Position numbers and translations under genes: made by a program. From Paracoccus marinaquae (GTDB lineage Bacteria; Pseudomonadota; Alphaproteobacteria; Rhodobacterales; Rhodobacteraceae): a stretch of 64,000 nucleotides of DNA. The notes under the pieces are model-generated. The model ran no database searches. It saw nothing but the letters and a program-made list of their open reading frames with translations, and was not told where the DNA came from. Where the stretch lies: NCBI RefSeq assembly GCF_018860165.1, contig NZ_JAHKNG010000014.1, forward strand, positions 1 through 64,000, in the 5' to 3' direction. Numbering within the stretch: the first letter of the stretch is position 1; the number at the start of each line of letters is the position of its first letter. Of this stretch, positions 35,768 to 44,651 are shown one piece after another.

Positions 35768-36469
35768 ATGCGTGACGGCCTGAACGAATCGCCGCTGAAC
35801 CCCCTGCCGGTTGCCGTCTGGCTGCTGGCCCTGCCGGTCATCGCCAGCGAGGCGGTGTTCGGGCTGGGCAGGCTGGGCCTGATCGGTGGCGCCGAGGGCA
35901 TCGGGCTGCGGCTGTCGGGGCTGCAGATGGCGGCCTTCGCGCCCGAGATGCTGCAGCGCATGTGGCAGGTTCGGGCGATCGACTGGGATCAGCTTTACCG
36001 GCTGCTGAGCTATAGTTTCGTGCAGATGTCGCTGACCCATGCGCTGTTCGTCCTGGCCTTCACGCTGGCCCTGGGAAACCTCGTGGCGCGCGAATTCCGG
36101 CCCTGGGCGGTGATCGCGCTCTACCTGGGCTCGGCGATCGGCGGGGCGCTGGTCTATACGGTCGCGGTGTCGTTCCTGCCCGGCCGGCCGGTACCGTTGA
36201 TGGGGGGCTATCCGGCGGTCTACGGGCTGGTTGGCGCCTTCACCTTCCTGTTGTGGACGCGGCTGGCGGCGGCCAATGCCAACCGCATGCGGGCCTTCAG
36301 CCTGATCGGGATCCTGCTGCTGTTCCAACTGGTCTTCGGACTGGTCTTCGGCAATGCCGGCCATGAGTGGATCGCCGAGGTCGCGGGCTTTGCCACCGGC
36401 TTCGGCCTCAGCTTCCTGCTGGTCGATGGTGGGGTGGCGCGGGTCCTGCGCCAGGTCCGGCAGCGATAG
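35768..36469 (+). CDS. rhomboid-like membrane protein lacking catalytic residues
   Basis: A 233-residue protein with six or seven predicted helices and rhomboid topology: a helix with SLTHALFVLAFTLALGNLVAREF, the loop-helix GGYPAVYGLVGAF, and the last helix AEVAGFATGFGLSFLL. In active rhomboid proteases the second reads GxSGxxFGL and the last AHxGGF. Here the serine position is Tyr148 and the histidine position is Glu204, so proteolysis is not expected. It may act like iRhoms or Derlins as a membrane-protein binder. ATG at 35768 follows GAAGG. The frame is open further left, but that part lies opposite trpS. Confidence 0.8.
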   Translation: MRDGLNESPLNPLPVAVWLLALPVIASEAVFGLGRLGLIGGAEGIGLRLSGLQMAAFAPEMLQRMWQVRAIDWDQLYRLLSYSFVQMSLTHALFVLAFTLALGNLVAREFRPWAVIALYLGSAIGGALVYTVAVSFLPGRPVPLMGGYPAVYGLVGAFTFLLWTRLAAANANRMRAFSLIGILLLFQLVFGLVFGNAGHEWIAEVAGFATGFGLSFLLVDGGVARVLRQVRQR

Positions 36470-36478
36470 CGGCAGCAG

Positions 36479-36520
36479 GCGGGGGCTTTGCCCCCGCGCC
36501 CCCAAGGTATTTGGCAAGAG
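36479..36520. repeat. Rhodobacteraceae-type intergenic GC hairpin repeat
   Basis: GCGGGGGC (36479-36486) and GCCCCCGC (36490-36497) flank a TTT loop, then GCCCCCAAGGTATTTGGCAAGAG follows in part. This hairpin plus a CCCCnAGGTATTTGG tail resembles a dispersed intergenic element I associate with Rhodobacteraceae genomes. It also sits as the terminator between the convergent rhomboid-like gene and murJ. Only one copy is in the window. Confidence 0.55.
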
Positions 36521-36536
36521 TGCGAGGCAGGACCGG

Positions 36537-38069
36537 TCAGCGCGAGCGTCTGACGGCCGCCTTCAGGTCTGACAGCCGATAGGCTCCGGTGGCGAAGCTG
36601 AGGGCAAAATAGATCGCCGCGCCGCCAAAAACGAGGATGGCGAGGCCGGGCACGCGGGCGATGCCGCTAATGGCGACCCAGTCCCGCAGGAACCACAGGG
36701 CCACGGCCATCAGGACCGCCGCCAGCACGAGGCGCGGTGCGGTGCGGCGCAGGCGCTGGTCGGCGCGGGCGGCAGGTCCCATGCCGCGCGTCCCCCACCA
36801 GAGCTGGGCAACCATGATCCAGGCGGCGGCGGTCGTGCCGATGGCGGCGGCCAGAAAGCCAATCAGCGGCATCAGGCCGAAGGCGACGGCGGCGTTCACC
36901 ACCATGGAATGCGCGGCATAGCGGAACGGGGTCTTCGTGTCCTCGCGCGCGAAATAGAGCGGCTGCAGGATCTTCTGAAGCACGAAGGCGGGCAGGCCGA
37001 GCGCATAGACGACCAGGGCGCGGGCGGTCTGGATCGTGTCATGGGCCGTGAACTCGCCGCGCTGGAACAGCGTCGAGACGATCGGTTCCGCGATGATCGC
37101 GATGCCGAAGGCCGAGGGCAGGGTCAGGAACAGCCCGAACTCGGTCGCGCGGCTGAAGGCCGACTGGCCGCCGGCGTGATCCTCGGCCCGCAGGCGGCGG
37201 GCCAGTTCGGGCAGCAGCACCACCGCCACGGCCGCACCGACCACGCCGAGCGGCAGCTGGTAGAGGCGGTCGGAATAGCTGAGCCAGGCGATGGCGCCCT
37301 CGAAACGCGATCCGACCTGCCGGCCGATCAGCAGGTTCAACTGCACGACGCCACCGGCGAAGGCGGCGGGCAGGGCCACGGCCAGCAGGTGGCGCATGTC
37401 GGGCGACAGCCGCGGGCGACGTGGCCTAAAGGTCCAGCCGGTGCGGTGGGCGTCCCACCAGACCAGCGCCAGCTGCGAGATGCCGGTGACAGGGGTGGCC
37501 CAGGCCAGCGTCAGTCCCAGATCCCAGCCCCGCCAGCGCCCCAGCCCCATCGCGACGATGAACAGCAGGTTCAGCAGCACCGGTGCCGCGGCGGCGGCGG
37601 TAAAACGGCCATTGGCGTTCAGCACGCCCGAGATCATCGAGGCCATCGAGATCAGCAGGATATAGGGAAAGGTGATGCGGCCGTATTCGACCGCCAGCGC
37701 GAAACGCTCATCCCCCTGAAAGCCCGAGGCCATCAGCCAGACCAGTGCCGGCATGAAGATCATCGCCACGGCCGACAGGATCAGAACCGTCATGAACAGG
37801 CCGGAAAAGGCTTCGGCCGCGAAACGCCCCGCGTTCTCGCGGTCCTCGAGTTTTTTCGAGAAGATCGGCACGAAGGCGGTGTTGAAGGCGCCCTCGGCGA
37901 AGAACCGGCGGAACATGTTGGGCAGCGACAGCGCGATCAGGAAAGCCTCGGCCACCGGTCCGGTGCCCAGCCATGCGGCCATCAGGATGTCGCGCACGAA
38001 GCCCGAGACGCGCGAAATCAAGGTCCAGATCCCTACCGACAGGAATCCGCGCACCAGTCCGGTTTTCAT
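36537..38069 (-). CDS. murJ: lipid II flippase MurJ
   Basis: A 510-residue MurJ (MviN) with about 14 membrane helices, which moves lipid II across the inner membrane for peptidoglycan synthesis. It begins MKTGLVRGFLSVGIWTLISRVSGFVRDILMAAWLG, where the N-terminal RVSGFVRD block is conserved, and has FRRFFAEGAFNTAFVP, the most typical stretch of the family. It follows glnD after six bases and is probably cotranscribed. Confidence 0.96.
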   Translation of the reverse strand: MKTGLVRGFLSVGIWTLISRVSGFVRDILMAAWLGTGPVAEAFLIALSLPNMFRRFFAEGAFNTAFVPIFSKKLEDRENAGRFAAEAFSGLFMTVLILSAVAMIFMPALVWLMASGFQGDERFALAVEYGRITFPYILLISMASMISGVLNANGRFTAAAAAPVLLNLLFIVAMGLGRWRGWDLGLTLAWATPVTGISQLALVWWDAHRTGWTFRPRRPRLSPDMRHLLAVALPAAFAGGVVQLNLLIGRQVGSRFEGAIAWLSYSDRLYQLPLGVVGAAVAVVLLPELARRLRAEDHAGGQSAFSRATEFGLFLTLPSAFGIAIIAEPIVSTLFQRGEFTAHDTIQTARALVVYALGLPAFVLQKILQPLYFAREDTKTPFRYAAHSMVVNAAVAFGLMPLIGFLAAAIGTTAAAWIMVAQLWWGTRGMGPAARADQRLRRTAPRLVLAAVLMAVALWFLRDWVAISGIARVPGLAILVFGGAAIYFALSFATGAYRLSDLKAAVRRSR

Positions 38070-38075
38070 CTTGTC

Positions 38076-40859
38076 TTATGCCTCTGCCCGTTTCGCCCCG
38101 TCGGCGATCGCCTGGCGCAGCTTCTTCTCGAGCATATTGCGCTTGGCCTCGCTGTGAAGTTTCAGGCCGAACATGTCCTTCACATAGAAGCTGTCCACGA
38201 CCTGCGCCCCGAAGGTGGCGATGACAGCGCTGACGATCTGGATATGGTTCTCGGCCATGGTCCGGGTCAGGTCGTAGAGCAGCCCCGGCCGGTCGCGCGT
38301 GTCCACCTCGATGATGGTATAGATCTCGCTGCCCTCGTTATCGAAGGTGATATGGGTCGGAAAGCGAAATTCGCGGTTGCGCTTTTTCGGCTTGTCGCGG
38401 CTGGCGAAAGCCTCGCGGGCGACGATCTCGCCCTTCAGCGTCCGCAGGATGGTCTGGCGGATGCGGGGCAGGCGGTCCTCGGCGAAGGGGTGGCCTTCGG
38501 CATCCTGCACCCAGAACACCGCCGTCGCATAGCCGTCGCGGGTCGTGTAGGTGCGGGCGTCCACCACATTGGCGCCGGTCAGCGTCAGCGCCCCGGCAAG
38601 GCGCGAGAAGATGCCCGGATGGTCGGCCAGCACGAAGGCGGCGCGGGTCGCGTCGCGATCCTTGTCGGCGCGCAGGTCGCTGCGGATTTCCTCGGGCCCG
38701 ACCTGACGCAGCAGATCGGCGAAGACCGCCTGCGTCTCGGTCGGAAGGCCGGGCCAGTAGCTGTCATAGTGCCGGGCGATCTCGGCACGGATCTCTCTGG
38801 CGTCCCAGCCCTTGGCGATCAGCAGATGCCGCAGCCCGCGCCTGGCCTCGTTCTGGCGCTTGTCGCGGTTCAGTTCCTCCATGCCGTTTTCCAGCACCGC
38901 GGCGGTCTGTTCGTGCAGCTTGCGCAGCAAGGCGGCCTTCCAGTTGTTCCAGGTGCTGGGGCCGACGCCGCGGATGTCGCAGACGGTCAGCACCAGCAGC
39001 AGGTCCAGCCGCTTGCGGGTCTTCACTGCCTTGGCGAAGTCGCGCAGGGTGCGTGGGTCCGCAATGTCGCGCTTTTGCGCCACATCCGACATCAGCAGGT
39101 GGTTGCGCACCAGCCATTCGACCGTCTCGACATCCTCCTTGGGAAAGCCGAACCGCAGGGCGATGCGCCGGGCGATGCGGGCGCCGAGGATCGAATGATC
39201 CTCGGGCCGCCCCTTGCCGACATCGTGCAACAGCGTGGCCAGATACAGCACCCTGCGATTGATGCCGGCTTCCAAGATCTCGCTGGAGAGCGGCAGATCC
39301 TCGGGATGCTCGCCACGCTCGATCTCGGCCAGGGCGGCGATGCACTGGATCGAGTGTTCGTCGACGGTGTAATGGTGATACAGGTTGAACTGCATCATGG
39401 CGACGACGGGCTCGAATTCGGGGATGAAGGCGGCCAGCACCCCCAGTTCGTTCATCCGCCTGAGCGCCCGTTCCGGATTGCCGTGCTTCAGCAGCAGATC
39501 CATGAAGATGCGGATCGCCTCGGGGTCCGAGCGGACATGGTCGTCGATCAGGTCCAGATGGGCAGCGACCAGGCGCATCGCGTCGGGATGGATCAGGATG
39601 CCCGTGCGCAGAGCCTCCTCGAAGAGCCGCAGGATGTTCAGCGGATCCTGTAGGAACTGGGCATCGTCCCGGATCGTCAGACGGCCGTGCCGGTCGGCGA
39701 AGCCCGGGCGCATCTTGCGGCGGCGGCGGAAGATGCGCCCGAGGATCGGGGCGTTGCGGACATGCTGCGCCTCGAGCACGGTCAGGAAGACGCGGGTCAG
39801 CTCGCCGACGCGGGTGGCGTGGCGGAAATAGTCCTGCATGAAATATTCGACCCCGCGCCGGGCCGATGTGTCGTGATAGCCCATGCGCCGGGCGACCTCG
39901 ACCTGCATGTCGAAGGACAGCACGTCGACCGGGCGGCCGGCGATCAGATGCAGGTGGCAGCGGGCCGCCCAGAGGAAATCCTCGGCCTGCCAGAAGGCCA
40001 GATGCTCGTCGCGGGTGAAGACGCCCAGATCGACCAGTTCGACGGCGCGATCGACGCGGTGGATATACTTGGCGATCCAGTAGAGCGTCTGGAGATCGCG
40101 CAGGCCGCCCTTGCCTTCCTTGACATTGGGTTCCAGCACATAGCGCTGCCCGCCCTGACGCTGGTGCCGGGTCGCGCGCTCCTCCAGCTTGGCCTCGACG
40201 AATTCGGGCACCGTCTTTGCGAAAAGCTCGGACCACAGCCGGTCCCGCAGCTCTTCGGCCAGCGGCGCATGGCCGGTCACGAGGCGATGTTCCACCAATG
40301 CGGTGCGGATGGTCATGTCGGCGGCGCCGAGACGCAGGCAGTCGTCGGTACTGCGGATCGAATGGCCGATCTTCAGCTTCAGGTCCCACATCATATAAAG
40401 CATGGATTCGACCACGCTCTCGGCCCATGCGGTGACCTTGTAGGGCGTGAGGAACAGCAGGTCGACATCCGAGGCGGGGGCCATCTCGGCCCGGCCATAG
40501 CCGCCGACGGCCAGCACCGCCAGTTTTTCGCCCTCGGACGGGTTGGGCTGCGGGTGCAGTCTGGTGGTGGCGACGTGATGGATCGCGATCACGACACCAT
40601 CGGTCAGGGTGGCGATGGCGCGCACCGTCTCGCGCGCGGCGCGGGGATGGCTGTTGAAGCCGGCGACGATATCGGCCATGGCATCGCTGCGAGCCTCGGC
40701 CAGCATGGCGACGGCGGCGCTGCGAATTTCGCGTGGCTCGCTCAGCGGCTCTAGCTGCGCGTCGAGGGCGGTCAGGAAACTGCCGATGTCGAACAACTGA
40801 TGCGCCCCGGGTAGGGCCGGGGCGCTCTGGATCGTTGGTCGGACAGGCGATCGGGTCAA
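38076..40859 (-). CDS. glnD: bifunctional PII uridylyltransferase / uridylyl-removing enzyme
   Basis: A 927-residue GlnD. The nucleotidyltransferase domain has GGYGRAEMAPASDVDLLFL (about 95-115), an HD domain has LLHDVGKGRPEDHS (about 500), and two ACT domains end the protein. It attaches or removes UMP on PII proteins according to glutamine level. The start appears to be TTG at 40859, two bases after the LpoA-like stop, with no strong ribosome site; TTG at 40796 is the next option. The lpoA-like gene, glnD and murJ form a leftward operon linking wall synthesis with nitrogen sensing. Confidence 0.95.
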   Translation of the reverse strand: MTRSPVRPTIQSAPALPGAHQLFDIGSFLTALDAQLEPLSEPREIRSAAVAMLAEARSDAMADIVAGFNSHPRAARETVRAIATLTDGVVIAIHHVATTRLHPQPNPSEGEKLAVLAVGGYGRAEMAPASDVDLLFLTPYKVTAWAESVVESMLYMMWDLKLKIGHSIRSTDDCLRLGAADMTIRTALVEHRLVTGHAPLAEELRDRLWSELFAKTVPEFVEAKLEERATRHQRQGGQRYVLEPNVKEGKGGLRDLQTLYWIAKYIHRVDRAVELVDLGVFTRDEHLAFWQAEDFLWAARCHLHLIAGRPVDVLSFDMQVEVARRMGYHDTSARRGVEYFMQDYFRHATRVGELTRVFLTVLEAQHVRNAPILGRIFRRRRKMRPGFADRHGRLTIRDDAQFLQDPLNILRLFEEALRTGILIHPDAMRLVAAHLDLIDDHVRSDPEAIRIFMDLLLKHGNPERALRRMNELGVLAAFIPEFEPVVAMMQFNLYHHYTVDEHSIQCIAALAEIERGEHPEDLPLSSEILEAGINRRVLYLATLLHDVGKGRPEDHSILGARIARRIALRFGFPKEDVETVEWLVRNHLLMSDVAQKRDIADPRTLRDFAKAVKTRKRLDLLLVLTVCDIRGVGPSTWNNWKAALLRKLHEQTAAVLENGMEELNRDKRQNEARRGLRHLLIAKGWDAREIRAEIARHYDSYWPGLPTETQAVFADLLRQVGPEEIRSDLRADKDRDATRAAFVLADHPGIFSRLAGALTLTGANVVDARTYTTRDGYATAVFWVQDAEGHPFAEDRLPRIRQTILRTLKGEIVAREAFASRDKPKKRNREFRFPTHITFDNEGSEIYTIIEVDTRDRPGLLYDLTRTMAENHIQIVSAVIATFGAQVVDSFYVKDMFGLKLHSEAKRNMLEKKLRQAIADGAKRAEA

Positions 40860-40861
40860 GA

Positions 40862-42070
40862 TCAGAACCCGAAGCCACCGAAGCCGCTGGGGGCGGGATC
40901 AAGGATGACGACCTGGTTGTTGCGGATCGCCGCCACCGCCAGCCCGCGTTGGGAGGTGCCGTCCGGGCGCAGCCGGAACACCCCGTCGACGCCCGCGAAA
41001 CCCGCACGCTGGGTCAGTCCGGCCGTGGTCAGGGCGTTGCGCTTGCCGGCGCGCACCAGCGAGGCGATTGCCGCGACCCCGTCATAGGACAGGGACGCCA
41101 GTTCGTGCGGCCGTTCGCCATAGGCGGCCTGATAGCGCGCCTCGAACTGCGCCTTCAGCCCCTGATCGGGGATCGCGAACCAGCCGTTCTGCAGTTGCGG
41201 CAGCGACAGCCGGGCACCGGGCTGGTCCCAGCGGGTCAGACCCATGAACTGGGTCACCGGCGAGGTCACGCCCGCCGCGGCCAGCTTTTCGGTCAGATAG
41301 GGCAGCACCGCCTGATTGTTGGCGGTCATGAAGATCGCATCGACCTGGCCTGACCGGGCCGCGGCCACGATCTGAGGTGTGGCGGCGTCGATGCCGCTGA
41401 CCGAGACCGGGTGGTTGGTCCGACCTGCCAGCCGTGCCCCGTTGCGGGCGATGGCCGTCTCGATGGCGCGCCCGCCGATCTGTCCGGCGATGTCATCCTC
41501 GGCGACGATATAGACGTTGCGCTTGCCGTTGCGGACGCCGAAGCCGACCAGACGGTCGGCAACATTGGCGAAGCTGTTGCCGAGGATGAAGACATTGCCG
41601 CCCGCGATCTCGGCGTTGTTCGAGAAGGACAGCACGTTCACCTGCCGGGGCAGCATGGCGTTGCCGACGGCGTTCGCGGCCTCGGCGAACAGCGGGCCGA
41701 CGATGATCTGCGCCCCGGCATCGGCGGCGGCATTGGCCTGCGCGACCGCCTGATCGGTGCTGCCGGCGGTATCGTAGATCCGCAGGTCGATGGTGGCGCC
41801 CTGTGCATCCGAGGCGGCCATGCGGGCGGCGTTCTTCAGGCTGCGGGCCAGCCATTCCAGATTTTCCGAACCGCTGCCGGCGGGCACCAGCAAGGCCACG
41901 CGCACCGGCTGGCCCGGCTCGATCATGGGGCCGATGCTGGGGCCGCTGGCCTGTTCGCCCAGCCCGACCGGGTCGCAGGCGGCAAGGAAAAACGCCGACA
42001 ATACGGCGCCGGCGCGGGCAATTACGCGACCCAGACCAAGGCCGGGCCGGGTTGTGGCAAATGCGGACAT
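40862..42070 (-). CDS. LpoA-like penicillin-binding protein activator (lipoprotein)
   Basis: A 402-residue lipoprotein. The signal peptide ends in the lipobox LAAC with Cys32, and the rest is a periplasmic-binding-protein type I fold (LpoA/LppC, related to Leu/Ile/Val receptors), with VRVALLVPAGSG and ADAGAQIIVGPLF. In gammaproteobacteria LpoA activates PBP1A; here that role is inferred from fold and linkage to murJ. There is no nearby ABC permease, which argues against a transport receptor. It diverges from rsmI. Confidence 0.85.
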   Translation of the reverse strand: MSAFATTRPGLGLGRVIARAGAVLSAFFLAACDPVGLGEQASGPSIGPMIEPGQPVRVALLVPAGSGSENLEWLARSLKNAARMAASDAQGATIDLRIYDTAGSTDQAVAQANAAADAGAQIIVGPLFAEAANAVGNAMLPRQVNVLSFSNNAEIAGGNVFILGNSFANVADRLVGFGVRNGKRNVYIVAEDDIAGQIGGRAIETAIARNGARLAGRTNHPVSVSGIDAATPQIVAAARSGQVDAIFMTANNQAVLPYLTEKLAAAGVTSPVTQFMGLTRWDQPGARLSLPQLQNGWFAIPDQGLKAQFEARYQAAYGERPHELASLSYDGVAAIASLVRAGKRNALTTAGLTQRAGFAGVDGVFRLRPDGTSQRGLAVAAIRNNQVVILDPAPSGFGGFGF

Positions 42071-42180
42071 ATGAAACTTCCCTGCGATATGATCTTGTGG
42101 CGGCGAACTGGCGGCAGCCTATGTGCAACCGCCCCGATTGGCAATTGGCGGCACGACCCGCCTGAGGCAAAAGGAGGCCC

Positions 42181-43089
42181 ATGAGCGAGCAACAGAACGA
42201 GCCGCCCCGGCGCCTGTCCGCGCATGTCGAGGCCGACCGGCTGATCCCGGGCCTTTATCTGGTCGCGACGCCGATCGGAACGGCGCGCGACATCACGCTG
42301 CGGGCCCTGGACGTGCTGAATTCGGCCGACATGCTGGCGGCCGAGGACACCCGCGTGATGCGTCACCTGATGGACATTCATGGCATTCCGCTGCGCGGCC
42401 GCAGGATCCTCTCCTATCATGATCACAATGCCGATCGCGTCCGGCCGGCGCTGATGACGGCGCTTGGCGGCGGGGCGAGCCTTGCCTATGCGTCGGATGC
42501 CGGCACGCCCCTGGTCGCCGATCCCGGCTATCGTCTGGCGCGTGATGCAGCGCAGGAAGGGCATCGCATTCACGCCGTGCCCGGCGCCTCGGCAGCGCTG
42601 GCCGCGCTGACCCTGTCGGGCCTGCCAAGCGACCGTTTTCTCTTTGCGGGCTTTCCTCCGGCCACCCGGGCGGCGCGGGCCGCCTGGCTGCGGCAATGGT
42701 CGGGGCTGGACGCGACCGTGATCCTGTTCGAAAGCCCGAGGCGCGTTAACCAGACATTGCATGAATTGTGCGAGATTGATCCGAATCGGATTACCGTGGT
42801 GGCGCGGGAACTGACCAAGAAATTCGAAGAGGTGATTCGTGGAACCGCGGCCGAACTTGCTGCAGATCCGCGCATGGCGGCCCTGAAAGGCGAAGTGGTG
42901 ATGCTTCTGGATCGCGCCCCGCCCGCGCGCGCCGGCGAGGAGGATCTGCGCGAGGCGCTGCTGGCACGGATGGACGATATGACGGTCAAGGACGCGGCGC
43001 GGGAGGTGGCGCGGGAACTGGGGCTTGCACGTCGGGATGTCTATCAGGCGGCGCTTGCCCTGGCGGCGGCGCGCACGGACGAGGATTGA
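42181..43089 (+). CDS. rsmI: 16S rRNA (cytidine-1402-2'-O)-methyltransferase
   Basis: A 302-residue RsmI of the tetrapyrrole-methylase fold. LYLVATPIGTARDITLRALDVL near residue 22 and YASDAGTPLVADPGYRL near residue 100 are signature blocks. It methylates the ribose of C1402 in 16S rRNA with SAM. The rsmI-yraN and LpoA-like neighbourhood is conserved widely in Proteobacteria. CAAAAGGAGGCCC gives a strong ribosome site. Confidence 0.96.
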   Translation: MSEQQNEPPRRLSAHVEADRLIPGLYLVATPIGTARDITLRALDVLNSADMLAAEDTRVMRHLMDIHGIPLRGRRILSYHDHNADRVRPALMTALGGGASLAYASDAGTPLVADPGYRLARDAAQEGHRIHAVPGASAALAALTLSGLPSDRFLFAGFPPATRAARAAWLRQWSGLDATVILFESPRRVNQTLHELCEIDPNRITVVARELTKKFEEVIRGTAAELAADPRMAALKGEVVMLLDRAPPARAGEEDLREALLARMDDMTVKDAAREVARELGLARRDVYQAALALAAARTDED

Positions 43090-43124
43090 TCCGCAGGGGC
43101 AACCGCGACGAGGGCAGCGAAGGG

Positions 43125-43577
43125 ATGGCGATCATGGACGGCAGGTCTGGGAATTCATCGTGGTCTGCCGCACCCGGATCGCGCGGGGACGACCGGGACC
43201 GGACGCCTGCCGCCCGGCGCGCGCGCGGCCGGCTTGCCAATCTGTCGGGCGCCATGGCCGAAGACGCCGTTGCGCAGGGGCTTGAGGCAATGGGCATGTC
43301 CGTCGTGGCACGCCGCTGGCGCGGGGTATCGGGTGAGATTGATCTGATATGCCGCGACGGGAACTGCACGGTCTTTGTCGAGGTGAAGCAGGCTGCAAGC
43401 CATGTCGAAGCCGGGCAGCGTCTCGGGCGCCGTCAGATGGACCGGATCTGCGCCGCGGCCGCCGAATATTGTGCGATGCAGCCCCCTGGCCCGCAGGACG
43501 AGATGCGCTTTGATGTCGCGCTGGTCGATGCCCTGGGGCGGGTCGAGGTCCTGAAAAACGCCTTTGCCGAGGTCTGA
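43125..43577 (+). CDS. YraN (UPF0102) family putative endonuclease
   Basis: About 150 residues with the UPF0102 core from about residue 42: AEDAVAQGLEAMG, then RWRGVSGEIDLICRDG and VFVEVKQAASH. This carries the E-D-ExK pattern of a Holliday-junction-resolvase-like nuclease fold. Biochemical role is not established. The start is uncertain: ATG 43125 or ATG 43134 are both plausible, and a TTG at 43086 would overlap the rsmI stop. The N-terminal 40 residues are Arg/Gly-rich and not conserved. Adjacent to rsmI as in many genomes. Confidence 0.88.
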   Translation: MAIMDGRSGNSSWSAAPGSRGDDRDRTPAARRARGRLANLSGAMAEDAVAQGLEAMGMSVVARRWRGVSGEIDLICRDGNCTVFVEVKQAASHVEAGQRLGRRQMDRICAAAAEYCAMQPPGPQDEMRFDVALVDALGRVEVLKNAFAEV

Positions 43578-43640
43578 GCGCGCCCTTGCATCCGGCAGGG
43601 TGACGGGTGACAAGCAGGCGTCGCAATTCAGGAGCGCGCC

Positions 43641-44588
43641 ATGAGCCTTCACGTCGCCTTGCAGATGGACCCGATCGAAGATGTCGCCATCGATGCCGAC
43701 AGCACCTTTCGGATCGGATTGGAGGCCGAGGCGCGCGGGCACAGGCTGTTTCAATATACCGTCGATCATCTGCGCTTTGACGAAGGCCGGGTGGTGGCGC
43801 GCGGCCGGCCGGTCACGCTGCGGCGCAAGCAGGGCGCGCATGTCACGTTCGGTGACTGGGCCGAGGTTGAGCTGCGCGAATTCGATGTGGTCTGGCTGCG
43901 GCAGGATCCGCCCTTCGACATGGGCTATATCACCTCGACCCATCTGCTGGACCGGGTGCATCCTGAAACGCTGGTCGTGAATGACCCGTTCTGGGTGCGG
44001 AACTGCCCGGAAAAGCTGATGGTGCTGGACTTTCCGGATCTGACGCCGCCGACCATGATCGCCCGCGATCCCGCCGCGATCCGCCGGTTCCGCGAACGGC
44101 ACGGCGATATCATCCTGAAGCCGCTTTACGGCAATGGCGGGGCCGGGGTCTTCCATCTGGATCCGGACGACCGGAACCTGTCCGCATTGCTGGAAATGTT
44201 TTCAGGAATCAGTCGCGAACCGATGATCGCCCAGAAATACATCCATGCCGTCACGCAGGGCGACAAGCGCATCATCCTGGTCGATGGCGAACCCGTCGGC
44301 GCGATCAACCGGGTGCCGCAACTGGGCGAGGCGCGGTCGAACATGCATGTCGGCGGGCGGGCCGAGAAGATCGGCCTGACCGAGCGGGAGCATGAGATCT
44401 GCAGCAGGATCGGACCGACCCTGCGCGAGAAGGGGCTGATCTTCACCGGCATCGACGTCATTGATGGCTGGCTGACCGAGATCAACGTGACCTCTCCGAC
44501 CGGAATTCAGGAGCTTGAGCGGTTTGACGGCATCAATGCTGCCGCGCTGATCTGGGAGGCGATCGAGCGGCGGCTTGCCACGCGCTGA
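43641..44588 (+). CDS. gshB: glutathione synthetase
   Basis: A 315-residue ATP-grasp glutathione synthetase, which joins gamma-glutamylcysteine and glycine. Visible blocks are [29 protein letters not shown] ATP-binding loop ([14 protein letters not shown]), [19 protein letters not shown] and [15 protein letters not shown] metal loop ([13 protein letters not shown]). CAGGAGCGCGCC precedes the ATG. Length is normal. It converges with comM. Confidence 0.96.
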   Translation: MSLHVALQMDPIEDVAIDADSTFRIGLEAEARGHRLFQYTVDHLRFDEGRVVARGRPVTLRRKQGAHVTFGDWAEVELREFDVVWLRQDPPFDMGYITSTHLLDRVHPETLVVNDPFWVRNCPEKLMVLDFPDLTPPTMIARDPAAIRRFRERHGDIILKPLYGNGGAGVFHLDPDDRNLSALLEMFSGISREPMIAQKYIHAVTQGDKRIILVDGEPVGAINRVPQLGEARSNMHVGGRAEKIGLTEREHEICSRIGPTLREKGLIFTGIDVIDGWLTEINVTSPTGIQELERFDGINAAALIWEAIERRLATR

Positions 44589-44595
44589 ACGTCGC

Positions 44596-44620
44596 GGCCG
44601 GGCAGGGGGCCGGCCCGGCC
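44596..44620. terminator. hairpin between gshB and comM
   Basis: GGCCGGG (44596-44602) and CCCGGCC (44614-44620) form a 7-bp stem with an 11-base loop, just past the gshB stop and about 30 bases before the comM stop. No T tract is present. Confidence 0.35.
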
Positions 44621-44651
44621 CGATGCAAGATTGGACGTGCGCGAGGCGGTT

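Noticed and set aside
36909-39653. 914-codon open frame opposite murJ and glnD
   Set aside because: It runs across two clearly coding minus-strand genes. The translation is low-complexity Arg/Gln/Gly/His with no domains.
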